The notes under the pieces were generated by a model. The model had not been told where the DNA came from. It saw only the letters and a list, made by a program, of their open reading frames with translations, and made no database searches. Shown here in pieces: positions 22,501 to 30,451 of a stretch of 64,000 nucleotides of DNA (the stretch's first letter is position 1; each line of letters opens with the position of its first letter). The stretch lies in NCBI GenBank assembly GCA_900696485.1, contig CAADGG010000033.1, positions 48,926 to 112,925 of the forward strand. Reading direction: 5' to 3'. This DNA is from an uncultured Pseudomonadota bacterium. Its GTDB lineage: Bacteria > Myxococcota_A > UBA9160 > PR03. The position numbers and the translations under genes are program-made.

Positions 22501-22997
22501 GGCCGCGACTCGCGACGCTGTGGCTCGACGGCTGTTCCGGGTGCCACATGTCGTTGCTCGATCTCGATGAACGGTTGCTCGAGATCATCCGCGACTTCGA
22601 GCTCGTCTACTCGCCGCTGCTCGATGTCAAGGAGTATCCGAATGCGGTGGACATCGCGCTGGTCGAGGGTGCCGTTTCGACAGAGGCCGACCGGCGGCGG
22701 ATCCAGATCGTCCGCGAGCGCACCCGGATCCTGGTGAGCTTCGGGGACTGTGCCGTCACCGGCAACGTGCCGGCCCTGCGCAACCGGATCGGCATCGATG
22801 CGGTGCTGGCCGTCTACGAGACGCCACCGACCCGCGAGGTGCCGATGCTGCTGCCGGTGTTCCCGGTCCACCAGGTGGTGGCGGTCGATCATTGGTTGCC
22901 GGGCTGTCCGCCGTCGCCGGATGCGATCTTCGAAGTGCTGCGGGCCTTGCTCGAGCAGCGCGCGCCGGCGCCGTCCGGCGTGCGCTTCGGAAGCTGA
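22497..22997 (+). CDS. hoxY: NiFe-hydrogenase small subunit HoxY
   Basis: HoxY holds the proximal [4Fe-4S] cluster next to the NiFe site. The 166-residue product has the start typical of group 3 small subunits, [12 protein letters not shown] with Cys13 and Cys16, then FGDCAVTGN and LPGCPPSPD with the remaining ligands. It is short, without the medial and distal clusters and without a Tat signal, so the enzyme is cytoplasmic. The start overlaps the hoxU stop as ATGA. Confidence 0.96.
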   Translation: MRPRLATLWLDGCSGCHMSLLDLDERLLEIIRDFELVYSPLLDVKEYPNAVDIALVEGAVSTEADRRRIQIVRERTRILVSFGDCAVTGNVPALRNRIGIDAVLAVYETPPTREVPMLLPVFPVHQVVAVDHWLPGCPPSPDAIFEVLRALLEQRAPAPSGVRFGS

Positions 22998-23007
22998 GGA
23001 TCGCGCC

Positions 23008-24435
23008 GTGCGTCGTATCGAAATCGATCCGGTCACGCGCATCGAGGGTCATGCGCGCATCACCTTGCAGCTCGGCGACGACGGCCGGGTCCGCGACGCG
23101 CGCTTCCACGTCGATCAGTTCCGGGGCTTCGAGAAGCTCGCCGTCGGACGACCATTCCACGAGATGCCGGGCCTGATGGCGCGCACCTGTGGGATCTGTC
23201 CGATCAGCCATCTGGTCGCGTCCGCCAAGGCCGGTGACGCGCTGCTCGCAGTCGCCATCCCGGAGCCGGCGATCCGGCTGCGTCGCATCCTGCATCTCGC
23301 GCAGATCCTGCAATCCCACGCCCTGTCGTTCTTCTACCTCTCGGCGCCGGATCTCCTGCTCGGCATGGATGCCGATCCCGCGCGTCGCAACCTGGTCGGC
23401 CTGTACGACGAGGAACCCGAACTGGTGCGCGGGGGCATCGCGCTGCGCGCTTTCGGGCAGGAGATCATCGCGCGGATGGCGGGCAAACGCGTCCATCCGG
23501 CGTGGGTCGTGCCGGGCGGTGTCGCCACACCGATCGACGCCGAGACTCGCGATTTCCTGCTCGCGGGCGTCCCCGGCGCGATCGCGACGGTCGAGCAGGC
23601 GCTCGCGTCGTTCCGGATGCGGCTCGTCGGCTTCGAGGCCGAGATCCAGCACTTCGCAAACTTCCCCTCGCTGTTCCTCGGGCTCGTCGACACGAACGGA
23701 GAACTCGAGCACTACGAGGGCCGGCTCCGCGTGATCGATCCGACCGGTGCGCGCATCGTCGAGGGCTTCGATCCGGCCCGTTATCAGGAACTGATCGCCG
23801 AGGCAGACGAGCCGGATTCGTACCTGAAGGCGCCCTACTTCCGAGCTTTCGGATTCCCGGACGGGATCTACCGCGTCGGGCCGTTGGCCCGCCTGCGCCT
23901 GGTCACACGGTGCGGGACGCCACGTGCCGATGCGGCGCTCGAGATCTTTCGCGGCCGCGATGCCAGCGCCGGGCAGGCGAGCTTCCTGTACCACGAGGCA
24001 CGGCTCATCGAGATGCTGTTCGCCCTCGAGCGCATCGAGGAGCTGGCCGGCCACGCGGAGCTGCTCGATCCGGACGTGCGCGCGCACGCCGGACCCAATC
24101 GGCGCGAGGGGATCGGGGTCGCCGAGGCTCCCCGTGGCACGTTGATCCACCACTATCGGATCGATGCCGACGGGCTCGTCACCGCGGTGAACCTGATCAT
24201 CGCCACGGGGCACAACGCGCTGGCGATGAATCGGGGCGTGCTCCAGGTGGCGCGCCACTTCGTCGATGGCGAGCGGCTGCAAGAGGGCATGTTGAACCGT
24301 GTCGAGGCGGTGATCCGGGCCTTCGATCCATGCCTTGCGTGTTCGACGCACGCGCTCGGGAAGATGCCGCTCGCGATCCGGTTGTTCGATGCGCAGGGCC
24401 GGGTCGTCGACGAGCTGCGCCGGAGCAGCAGATGA
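23008..24435 (+). CDS. hoxH: NiFe-hydrogenase large subunit HoxH
   Basis: HoxH binds the NiFe active site. From the GTG at 23008, which follows a GAGGA site, it has 475 residues. The N-terminal ligands are Cys61 and Cys64 in [10 protein letters not shown]; the C-terminal pair is Cys442 and Cys445 in DPCLACSTH. The roughly 27 residues after His448 are the extension removed by the maturation protease. RIEGHARI near the N-terminus is also typical. The set hoxEFUYH identifies a group 3d NAD-linked enzyme, able to take up H2 or vent reducing power as H2. Confidence 0.97.
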   Translation: MRRIEIDPVTRIEGHARITLQLGDDGRVRDARFHVDQFRGFEKLAVGRPFHEMPGLMARTCGICPISHLVASAKAGDALLAVAIPEPAIRLRRILHLAQILQSHALSFFYLSAPDLLLGMDADPARRNLVGLYDEEPELVRGGIALRAFGQEIIARMAGKRVHPAWVVPGGVATPIDAETRDFLLAGVPGAIATVEQALASFRMRLVGFEAEIQHFANFPSLFLGLVDTNGELEHYEGRLRVIDPTGARIVEGFDPARYQELIAEADEPDSYLKAPYFRAFGFPDGIYRVGPLARLRLVTRCGTPRADAALEIFRGRDASAGQASFLYHEARLIEMLFALERIEELAGHAELLDPDVRAHAGPNRREGIGVAEAPRGTLIHHYRIDADGLVTAVNLIIATGHNALAMNRGVLQVARHFVDGERLQEGMLNRVEAVIRAFDPCLACSTHALGKMPLAIRLFDAQGRVVDELRRSSR

Positions 24436-24890
24436 CGACACTGTGGATCGGGCTCGGCAACTCGCTGCGCCGGGACGATGGCGTCGGCGCGCGGGCCGCC
24501 GAGATCCTGGCCGCCGAGGGACTCCGCGCCCGGGCGGTCTTCCAGCCGCTTCCGGAGCTGGCGCTCGAGATCGCTGCCGTGCAGCGCGTCGTCTTCCTCG
24601 ATGCCGATCTCGACGACGCGCCGGGCGTCGTGCGGCAGCGGCGGATCGCTCCGGCCGCCGATCCGGAGGGGGGCCATCGGCTCGATGTACCCGGGCTGTT
24701 GGCGCTGGCCGCGCGGCTCGCTCGCCGCGGTCCCGAGGCTTGGATCGTCTCGATCGGCATCCTCGATGTCGACGCCGGCGAAGGCTTCTCGACGCCGGTT
24801 GCGGCTGGCTTCGGTGAGTTCCTCGACTGCGCACGCCACCTCGCCGTGACTCCGTCGGCCTCGCACGCCGCGCGCACCCACCACGGCTGA
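24432..24890 (+). CDS. hoxW: Hydrogenase maturation protease (HoxW/HyaD family)
   Basis: The 152-residue protein starts with WIGLGNSLRRDDGVG, the nickel-recognition start of NiFe-hydrogenase endopeptidases, and has a second acidic stretch FLDADLDDAPG. It would cut HoxH after its C-terminal CxxCxxH once Ni is loaded. It is the last gene of the hox operon (ATGA overlap with hoxH). The hypABCDEF maturation genes are not in the window and must lie elsewhere. The final 20 residues are low-complexity. Confidence 0.88.
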   Translation: MTTLWIGLGNSLRRDDGVGARAAEILAAEGLRARAVFQPLPELALEIAAVQRVVFLDADLDDAPGVVRQRRIAPAADPEGGHRLDVPGLLALAARLARRGPEAWIVSIGILDVDAGEGFSTPVAAGFGEFLDCARHLAVTPSASHAARTHHG

Positions 24891-24895
24891 ACTCG

Positions 24896-26278
24896 TCATG
24901 CGCCGGTGGCGAGGCCCTCGTATTCCGCCAGCGCCGCTTCGAACAGCGCGGTGATCCGATGCGGATCCGGGATCGCCTCGGGATCCGTGTCGATGCCGAT
25001 CTCCATCCGTCCCGCGTACGACAGCAGCGCCATCACCAACGGTGTGCCCTCGACGACGCTGGCAAACGGAAAGATCGATTCGATCCGGGCGCCGGCCATC
25101 TCTCTCGGCTCGGCCACGCCCGGGACGTTGGTGCACGCGACGTTCACACGGCCCAGTGCGCGCCGCGCGATCCAGCGCATGGCGGGTGCCGGGACGAACG
25201 CGAGCGCTTCGACGAAGAGCGGTGCGGCCGCGCCGCGACGGTCGGCTTTGGCGGCCTGGGTCTGGGCGCGGATCCGGGCCAGCCGCTGGTGCGGATCGCG
25301 GATCCCGACCGGGAGCGCAATGCGGAACATCCCGACGCGATTGCCGAGGGCCTCCCGCTCGCTGCGACCACGCAGGTTCATCGGAACGAGACAAGCGAGT
25401 TCGTCCGCGTGCACCCGCCGCTCGCGGTGGTAGGCGCCGAGGGCACCGGCCAGGGATGCCAACACCAGGTCGTTCAACGTGATCTCGAGCGGCGTCTTGA
25501 TGCGTTGCAGCCGATCGAGCGGCCATTCGGCGACGTCGAGGCGCCGGGAGAGGCCCGAGCCGGCGACGGCGAGCGGATCGGCGATCCGCGGCTGCACGAG
25601 ATCGCCGACCATGCCGCGGATGCCGCGCGCGGTGCGCCAGGCCGCATCGGCACTGCGGCGCGGGTGGCGCGCGACGGTGAGCGGGGTGCCGGCGATCCGC
25701 CAGGCGATCCGGGCCAGCCATTCCGCCTGGTCGCCGAGCAGCGCGGCACTGCGCCCTACGAGGCCCGGCAGCGGCGGCGGCCGAGTGCGCCGCGATCGCC
25801 GGGGCGGTGCTCCGCGCGTGCCGACGGGATCCGTCTGCGCGTCGAGGAGTGCGATCGAGCCGACGCCGTCGACGACGGAATGATGCAGTTTGAGGAAGTA
25901 TGCGGCACGGCCCTCTTCCAGCCCGCCGATCCAATACGCCTCCCAGAGTGGTCGCTGCCGGTCGAGCGGGGTGGCGAGCAGGACCGCCGCGAGGTCGAGG
26001 AGTTCCCGCTGCCCGCCGGGAGGCGGCAGCATCAGTTGCCGGACGTGGTACGCGATGTCGAAGTGCGGGTCTTCGCGCCACTCCGGCAGACCGACGCCGG
26101 CCGGCGCGTCCACGACGCACTGTCGCAGCCGTTCCACCCGCGCCAGCGCCCTCTCGAGGCTGGCCCGCGCCGCGCCGGGCTCTGGCGCACGATCGAGGAC
26201 GTAGAGGCCGGCGATGATCGGGCGGAACGCCGGCAGCGCACCCTCCGCGAACCAGAAGAGCGCGTCGGTCGGCGTCAT
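24896..26278 (-). CDS. Wax ester synthase/diacylglycerol acyltransferase (WS/DGAT) family protein
   Basis: The protein has 460 residues from the ATG at 26278, where MTPTDALFWF matches the start of the family. It shows the acyltransferase motif HHSVVDG near 127-133, the NDLVLA-type motif (LNDLVLASLAGAL) and the GNRVGMFR segment near 315. WS/DGAT enzymes join acyl-CoA to fatty alcohols or diacylglycerol to make storage lipid. The gene is convergent with hoxW (5 bases) and divergent from a hydrolase. In Mycobacterium, Tgs1 of this family is part of the hypoxic DosR regulon; the placement next to a hydrogenase invites comparison. Confidence 0.88.
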   Translation of the reverse strand: MTPTDALFWFAEGALPAFRPIIAGLYVLDRAPEPGAARASLERALARVERLRQCVVDAPAGVGLPEWREDPHFDIAYHVRQLMLPPPGGQRELLDLAAVLLATPLDRQRPLWEAYWIGGLEEGRAAYFLKLHHSVVDGVGSIALLDAQTDPVGTRGAPPRRSRRTRPPPLPGLVGRSAALLGDQAEWLARIAWRIAGTPLTVARHPRRSADAAWRTARGIRGMVGDLVQPRIADPLAVAGSGLSRRLDVAEWPLDRLQRIKTPLEITLNDLVLASLAGALGAYHRERRVHADELACLVPMNLRGRSEREALGNRVGMFRIALPVGIRDPHQRLARIRAQTQAAKADRRGAAAPLFVEALAFVPAPAMRWIARRALGRVNVACTNVPGVAEPREMAGARIESIFPFASVVEGTPLVMALLSYAGRMEIGIDTDPEAIPDPHRITALFEAALAEYEGLATGA

Positions 26279-26400
26279 CCGGCGCGGAAGTCCGGTCAGG
26301 ACTCGCGCCTGTCGGGGCCTTCGCGTATGACGAGTCGGCACGCTGACTCCCCGGCGCCGGGCGTTCCGCCGCCCGTCACCGCCTGCTATCCCCTCGCTCC

Positions 26401-27423
26401 GTGGTGAAACCGTCCCTGCACTATGCGCCGACCCGCGATGGCTGGCTGCTCGCGCTCTATCATCGTGCGCCGGCGCGCGGCGGGCACGCGACACCCGTCG
26501 TGCTGTGCCACGGGATGGGTTCGAACCGCTTCAACATGGACGGACCCGGTCGCGTGAGCATGGCGCGGCACCTGCAACGCTGCGGCTACGATGTCTGGGT
26601 GCTCGAACTGCGCGGTGCGGGTCGATCGCACCGACGCCTGCGATGGCCGCGCGTCGGCTACGCATGGACCTTCGAGGACTACGTGCAGCACGACGTGCCG
26701 GCGGCGCTGGCGCTCGTACGCAGCCTCAGCGGGCACGAGCGGGTGCTCTGGGTCGGCCATTCCCTCGGCGGGATGGTGGCCTACGCCGCTTCGATGACGC
26801 CGGTCGCCGATCTCTTCGCCGGCGTCGTCACCTTGGCGTCTCCCGGAATGACGGAGATCGGCCACGAGGCCATCGACCGCTGGGTCGCGCTGCGCCGACT
26901 GCTGCGCCTGGCACCCGGGCGGCTGCCGACACGCCGCGTCGCGCAGGCTGGATCCGCGTTCGCCGGTCCGATCACGAGCGCCTTCCCGACCCTGATCCGG
27001 GACTGGCTCTGGCACCCGGACAACCTGGATCTCGATGTCGTGCGCTTCATGATGCGCCATGGCGTAGAAGACCTGCCCCGTTCGCTGCTCATCGAGTTCG
27101 CCCGCTGGTACGAAGCCAAGCGGATGAGCGACCGCTATGCGCTGTTCAGCTTCGGCGACCACCTCGAGCGAATCCGGGTGCCGATGCTGGTGATCGCCGG
27201 CGGCCGGGATCGCCTGACGCCGCCGACGGATCTCGAACACCTGGTCGGGCGGCTCGGTTCCGCCGACAAGACCTTCTGGGTCGCCGGCCACGCATCCGGT
27301 CTGTCGCACGAATACAGTCACGTCGATCTCATGCTCGGTCGCTTCGCGCCCGACGAGGTCTATCCCGTCGTCACCCGCTGGCTCGACGAACGCAGACCCT
27401 CGTCCCCCACGGCGGCGCCTTGA
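26401..27423 (+). CDS. Alpha/beta-fold hydrolase
   Basis: A 340-residue lipase/esterase-like hydrolase starting at GTG 26401. The oxyanion region is VLCHGMGSNRFNMD; the nucleophile elbow is GHSLGG near 119-124; the acid is in AGGRDRLTPP near 265 and the His in EYSHVDLM near 305. It has no signal peptide. The domain resembles hydrolases seen with wax ester and polyester genes, so a role in lipid turnover together with the divergent acyltransferase is plausible but not shown. Confidence 0.82.
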   Translation: MVKPSLHYAPTRDGWLLALYHRAPARGGHATPVVLCHGMGSNRFNMDGPGRVSMARHLQRCGYDVWVLELRGAGRSHRRLRWPRVGYAWTFEDYVQHDVPAALALVRSLSGHERVLWVGHSLGGMVAYAASMTPVADLFAGVVTLASPGMTEIGHEAIDRWVALRRLLRLAPGRLPTRRVAQAGSAFAGPITSAFPTLIRDWLWHPDNLDLDVVRFMMRHGVEDLPRSLLIEFARWYEAKRMSDRYALFSFGDHLERIRVPMLVIAGGRDRLTPPTDLEHLVGRLGSADKTFWVAGHASGLSHEYSHVDLMLGRFAPDEVYPVVTRWLDERRPSSPTAAP

Positions 27424-27429
27424 GCCGCC

Positions 27430-28158
27430 TCAGGCAGGCTCGGGGATCGTCGTCACGAGATGCTGGAGCCGTTCGGGCGAGAGCAGGACGATGCGGCGTT
27501 GATCGCGGCCGATCAGCCCCTGATTCGAGAACTCTCGCAACGTCTGGTTGACGGTCTGTCGGGTCGCGCCGACCAGGGTGGCCAACTCGCTCTGCGTGAT
27601 CGGGATATCGATCACGCGATACCCGTTCTCGTTGCAGCCGAAGTCCTCCGCGAGTTCGCCGAGCATCCGTGCGAGGCGCGTTCGGACGGTCCGGAACACG
27701 AGATCTTCGACGCGGCTCTCGACCTTCTTCAGGCGGTCGCCGATCTGCTTGGTGATCTGGATCGCCAGCGCCGAGCGTGCGGCGAGCACGCGTTGGAAGT
27801 TCTCGCGAGGGATCTTCCAGACCTGGCTGGTCCGCACCGCCTGCGCGAAGCTTTCGCGCGGATACTCGCCGAACGCCGGCAGCTCGCCGAACACCTCGCC
27901 CGGGGCGACGTAGCCGAAGCTCGTCTCCCCACCCTCTTGCGACAGCCGGTAGATCCGCGCGAGTCCGCTTTGCAGCAGATAGACCGAATGCGGGTGTGCG
28001 GAGGGGGCGAAGATCATCTCGCCCCGCATGTAGCGGTGGGTCTGCGAACCATGCTCGAACTCCGCGAGTTCCGTCTCCCCGAGTGGAGCCAGCCAGTGGA
28101 TGCTTCGCAAGTACCAGACCTCCCCGCCGGCGATGGGAATCCCCATGCCTGCACTCAC
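27430..28158 (-). CDS. Crp/Fnr-family transcriptional regulator
   Basis: The 242-residue protein has a cyclic-nucleotide-like beta-barrel (residues about 20-140, including the PGEVFGELP loop) and a winged-helix with ITQSELATLVGATRQTVNQ near 190-210. It has just one cysteine, so it is not an Fe-S sensor of the FNR type. The loop lacks the full cAMP set (no RTA signature), so its ligand is unknown. The GTG start overlaps the stop of the CBS gene upstream; the three minus-strand genes from 29221 form one operon. An ATG at 28146 is a possible alternative start. Confidence 0.88.
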   Translation of the reverse strand: MSAGMGIPIAGGEVWYLRSIHWLAPLGETELAEFEHGSQTHRYMRGEMIFAPSAHPHSVYLLQSGLARIYRLSQEGGETSFGYVAPGEVFGELPAFGEYPRESFAQAVRTSQVWKIPRENFQRVLAARSALAIQITKQIGDRLKKVESRVEDLVFRTVRTRLARMLGELAEDFGCNENGYRVIDIPITQSELATLVGATRQTVNQTLREFSNQGLIGRDQRRIVLLSPERLQHLVTTIPEPA

Positions 28159-28757
28159 CGCTTCGGTTCCTCGTCGCTCGGCGGACCCGGCGACCGACGG
28201 ACTCGGTCGCGCAAGGACTCGAACTCCCGCGACAGGAAATCGCTCACCTCGCGGCCTGCATGCTCGACCGAGGCACGCAGATCCGCGAGCGTTTCTTCCA
28301 TCTCGCGGCGTCGCCGTTCCCGGCGCCCGCGCTGGCGGGACGCTTCCACCGAACGCCGCGCCGCCTCTCCGAGATCATCGAGTTCCCGGCCGAGCTCGAC
28401 GACGAGATCGTCGACGGAGACGAGACCCTGCACACGTCCGTCCCGGACCACGACGATGCGCCGGACCGCGGCGGTGCGCATCCGGTCGATGATGCTCTCC
28501 ACCGGTTCGTGAGCCTCTGCCGTCACGACCGGCTGGCTCATGATCGTCTCGGCCCGGAGCGTGTTCCCATCCCCGGAGCGGGCGATGACCCGACACACGA
28601 GATCTCGATCCGTGACGATTCCCAACGGCCGACGATCCTCGTCCACGATCACGACGCAGCCGACGGCGTAATCTCCCATCTTGTCGGCGAGTTCCGCCGC
28701 GCTGGCGTCGAGCCGCGCACTCACGACTTCCGTCCGGTAGTAGTCGCGTGTCCGCAT
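28155..28757 (-). CDS. CBS-pair protein with C-terminal coiled coil
   Basis: Residues 1-125 of 200 form two CBS domains (AAELADKMGDYAVGCVVIVDE, IVTDRDLVCRV; then TIMSQPVVTAEAHEPV, LVSVDDLVVELG). The remainder is a highly charged Arg/Glu-rich helix with heptad character, likely a coiled coil for oligomerisation or partner binding. The ATG at 28757 lies two bases past the previous stop. The TDRDLVCR form resembles the hypoxic response protein type of CBS modules. It sits between another CBS gene and a Crp-type regulator in one operon. Confidence 0.88.
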   Translation of the reverse strand: MRTRDYYRTEVVSARLDASAAELADKMGDYAVGCVVIVDEDRRPLGIVTDRDLVCRVIARSGDGNTLRAETIMSQPVVTAEAHEPVESIIDRMRTAAVRRIVVVRDGRVQGLVSVDDLVVELGRELDDLGEAARRSVEASRQRGRRERRRREMEETLADLRASVEHAGREVSDFLSREFESLRDRVRRSPGPPSDEEPKR

Positions 28758-28759
28758 GC

Positions 28760-29221
28760 TCACTCGACCTCCGGCGTGTCGGCGCCCGCCACTGGGGTCG
28801 TCCCGGACGGCGCCTGGGCCGCCACGACTTCGCTGACGTCGGCCAGCTCCCGGGCGACGAGCCGGAGCACGTCGTCGGATGCGATCACACCGACAAGCTC
28901 GCCGGACGCGTCGATGACGGGAAGTCGTCGCCGGGCGCTGCGGCGCATGACCGCGGTGGCGGCCCGAAGCGGGGACGTCTCGTGCACGACGATCGGATCG
29001 CCGCCCACGGCCTCGAGCGTCGTCATGACATCGGGATCTGCCCCGCCACGCAACACGCGCAACGCGATGTCGCGATCGGTCAGCAACCCGCGCGGATGTC
29101 GTCCCTCCAGCACGACGAGGCTCCCGACCCCTTCCGCCGCCAACTGCTGTGCAGCGTGGCGCAGCGTCGCGCCGGCATCGATCGTGCGGACGTCTCGTTG
29201 ACAATAGTCCCCGATCGGCAT
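28760..29221 (-). CDS. CBS-pair protein, first gene of a CBS-CBS-crp operon
   Basis: The ATG at 29221 follows an unusually strong GGGAGGAGGGAGG-type ribosome site and yields 153 residues. The first CBS has RHAAQQLAAEGVGSLVV and LLTDRDIALRVL; the second has ATAVMRRSARRRLPVID and VIASDDVLRLVA. The last 20 residues are a flexible tail. A predicted sigma-54 promoter at 29364-29379 is about 140 bases upstream. Longer in-frame starts lie in the regulatory region and are disfavoured. Confidence 0.88.
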   Translation of the reverse strand: MPIGDYCQRDVRTIDAGATLRHAAQQLAAEGVGSLVVLEGRHPRGLLTDRDIALRVLRGGADPDVMTTLEAVGGDPIVVHETSPLRAATAVMRRSARRRLPVIDASGELVGVIASDDVLRLVARELADVSEVVAAQAPSGTTPVAGADTPEVE

Positions 29222-29363
29222 GCTGAGCCTCCCTCCTCCCGCACGATCCCGCCGGCTGGATGCGGCCTCTCCGAGTTTCCTCTGGCCGGCTTGCCTCCGG
29301 CGGATCTGCCTCCGGCGGGAGGGCGCGAGTGTTCGCGCTCCTCGTCGCCCGCTGCGGTCCTTC

Positions 29364-29379
29364 TGCAACGGCTATGCCG
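29364..29379 (-). promoter_or_regulatory. Predicted sigma-54 promoter of the CBS-CBS-crp operon
   Basis: On the minus strand the site reads CGGCATAGCCGTTGCA. GG (29378-29377) and GC (29366-29365) are 10 bases apart and both the GGCAT and TTGCA boxes are close to consensus. Transcription would begin near 29353. A second GG-N10-GC about 20 bases upstream is weaker. Confidence 0.65.
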
Positions 29380-29463
29380 ACCGTGTGTTGCAACCTGCAT
29401 CCCCCCGATCGCCGCGAGACCACGGTGCGGCTGGAGGTCCTGTGGCCTTCTGGCGCAGCCGAT

Positions 29464-29485
29464 GACAGCCGCGGGGCGGGCTGTC
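29464..29485. promoter_or_regulatory. Inverted repeat, candidate upstream activator site
   Basis: GACAGCC-N8-GGCTGTC has perfect 7-base arms. It lies about 85 bases upstream of the minus-strand -24 box and 53 bases upstream of the plus-strand one, a distance typical for an enhancer-binding protein. No second exact copy was found at the other predicted sigma-54 sites. Confidence 0.4.
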
Positions 29486-29536
29486 GCCCTCGCGACGATC
29501 GGTTGCGCGTCTGCAGCCGGTGTCATCGTCTCGCTT

Positions 29537-29552
29537 CGGCACGGCTCATGCA
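29537..29552 (+). promoter_or_regulatory. Predicted sigma-54 promoter of the CBS gene at 29596
   Basis: CGGCACGGCTCATGCA places GG at 29538-29539 and GC at 29550-29551, 10 bases apart, with a good GGCAC box. Start of transcription is expected near 29563, leaving a 33-base leader with the GGGGGGAGG ribosome site. Confidence 0.62.
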
Positions 29553-29595
29553 CGAGGCTCATGCACCCAGCATGGGTTACGGGGGGAGGTCGTCG

Positions 29596-30063
29596 ATGGA
29601 ATCGATTGCGCAGCGTGCGGTGGCCGAGATCATGCGTCGGGAGTTCGCGTCGTTGCGGCCGGAGGATCGCCTCGATCTCGCGGATCAGGTCATGAAGCTC
29701 GGCCGGGTCCGCCACCTGCCAGTACTCGACGACACCGGCCGGCTGGTGGGCATCGTCTCGAACCGCGACCTGCTCGAAGCCTCGCTCACCAGCGTGCTGT
29801 CCTTCGAGTCCCAGGAACGGCGCGGCTTCCTGCGCTCGATCGGTGTCGCCGAGGTCATGAAGCACCAGGTCGAGTCGGTGGCGCCGGAGACCCCGCTCGG
29901 GAGCGCTGCGGGACGCATGGTCCGCAACAAGATCGGCTGCCTGCCGGTGGTACAGAAAGATGGCACCATGATCGGATTGCTCACGGAGACCGACCTGCTG
30001 ATCGCCGCCTATCTCCCGGACGAAGCCCGATCCGACCCCGGCGCGCCTGACCGAGACGAGTAG
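29596..30063 (+). CDS. CBS-pair protein
   Basis: A 155-residue stand-alone Bateman module: AEIMRREFASLRPEDRL with VSNRDLLEAS, then AEVMKHQVESVAPET with LTETDLLIAA. It shares the phrases LADQVMKLGR-RHLPVLDD and NKIGCLPVV with the CBS protein at 31270-31677, so the two are close paralogues with the same roughly 20-residue insert between the domains. A GGGGGGAGG site stands 8 bases before the ATG. It is followed by a strong hairpin, so it is likely a single-gene transcript. Confidence 0.88.
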   Translation: MESIAQRAVAEIMRREFASLRPEDRLDLADQVMKLGRVRHLPVLDDTGRLVGIVSNRDLLEASLTSVLSFESQERRGFLRSIGVAEVMKHQVESVAPETPLGSAAGRMVRNKIGCLPVVQKDGTMIGLLTETDLLIAAYLPDEARSDPGAPDRDE

Positions 30064-30080
30064 AGCCGCCGCCGTCAAGA

Positions 30081-30150
30081 AAGGGGCCGGGTTCGCCGCG
30101 TCAACTTTTCCCCGATCCGGAGAGAATCGATGCGGCGAACCCGGCCCCTT
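30081..30150. repeat. REP-like palindrome, possible bidirectional terminator
   Basis: A perfect 19 bp inverted repeat begins AAGGGGCCGGGTTCGCCGC at 30081-30099 and its complement is at 30132-30150, with a 32-base loop. It lies between the stop codons of convergent genes. The left half shares GGGG-Y-CGGGTTCG and CGTCAACTTTT with a site at 47457-47483, so it belongs to a dispersed repeat family. This form recalls REP elements mobilised by IS200-like transposases; that origin is inference. It could act as a terminator. Confidence 0.6.
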
Positions 30151-30157
30151 CTCGACG

Positions 30158-30451
30158 TCAGTACTCGCAGTCCGCTTCGAGGTGGCCCTCGGAGTCCTCA
30201 CGGATGCGCAGCCGGGTCATGCACGCCATGCAGTAGAGCCGGTCGCCGACACGGATTTCGCGCGTCGAGCGGATCACGACCTTGCACACCGGGCAGATGA
30301 CCTCGTTCGGCTCGAGCTGGTCCCCGGCGCCCTGCCAATGGCGGTAGTAGCGCCGGTACTTGGTCGGAACCTCGTTGAAGCCGCGATCATCGAGTTCGAA
30401 GCGCTGGCGCGGCGACTCTGTTTCGGGGCTGTGATCCGTTGCGCCGCTCAT
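30158..30451 (-). CDS. Small zinc-ribbon-like protein
   Basis: The 97-residue product has a charged N-terminal half with several aromatic residues (KYRRYYRHW) and a C-terminal CPVC ... CMAC pair about 23 residues apart, expected to bind one zinc. Its ATG overlaps the stop of the diiron-protein gene upstream, so the two are cotranslated and may work together. I do not recognise the family. Confidence 0.65.
   Translation of the reverse strand: MSGATDHSPETESPRQRFELDDRGFNEVPTKYRRYYRHWQGAGDQLEPNEVICPVCKVVIRSTREIRVGDRLYCMACMTRLRIREDSEGHLEADCEY

Larger units (their letters stand above)
29222..29595. promoter_or_regulatory. Divergent control region between two CBS transcription units
   Basis: These 374 bases hold no gene. 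They separate the minus-strand CBS-CBS-crp operon from the plus-strand CBS gene at 29596. The region has one sigma-54-like promoter facing each way, a 22 bp palindrome between them, and an imperfect short tandem repeat (TGCCTCCGGCGG twice) at about 29293-29319 in the minus-strand leader. Confidence 0.6.

Noticed and set aside
26330..26355. CGGCACGCTGACTCCC between the acyltransferase and hydrolase genes
   Set aside because: The -12 position reads CC instead of GC and there is no TGCA box.
27430..28158. Crp-family protein as an FNR-type oxygen sensor
   Set aside because: FNR needs four cysteines for its cluster; this protein has one.
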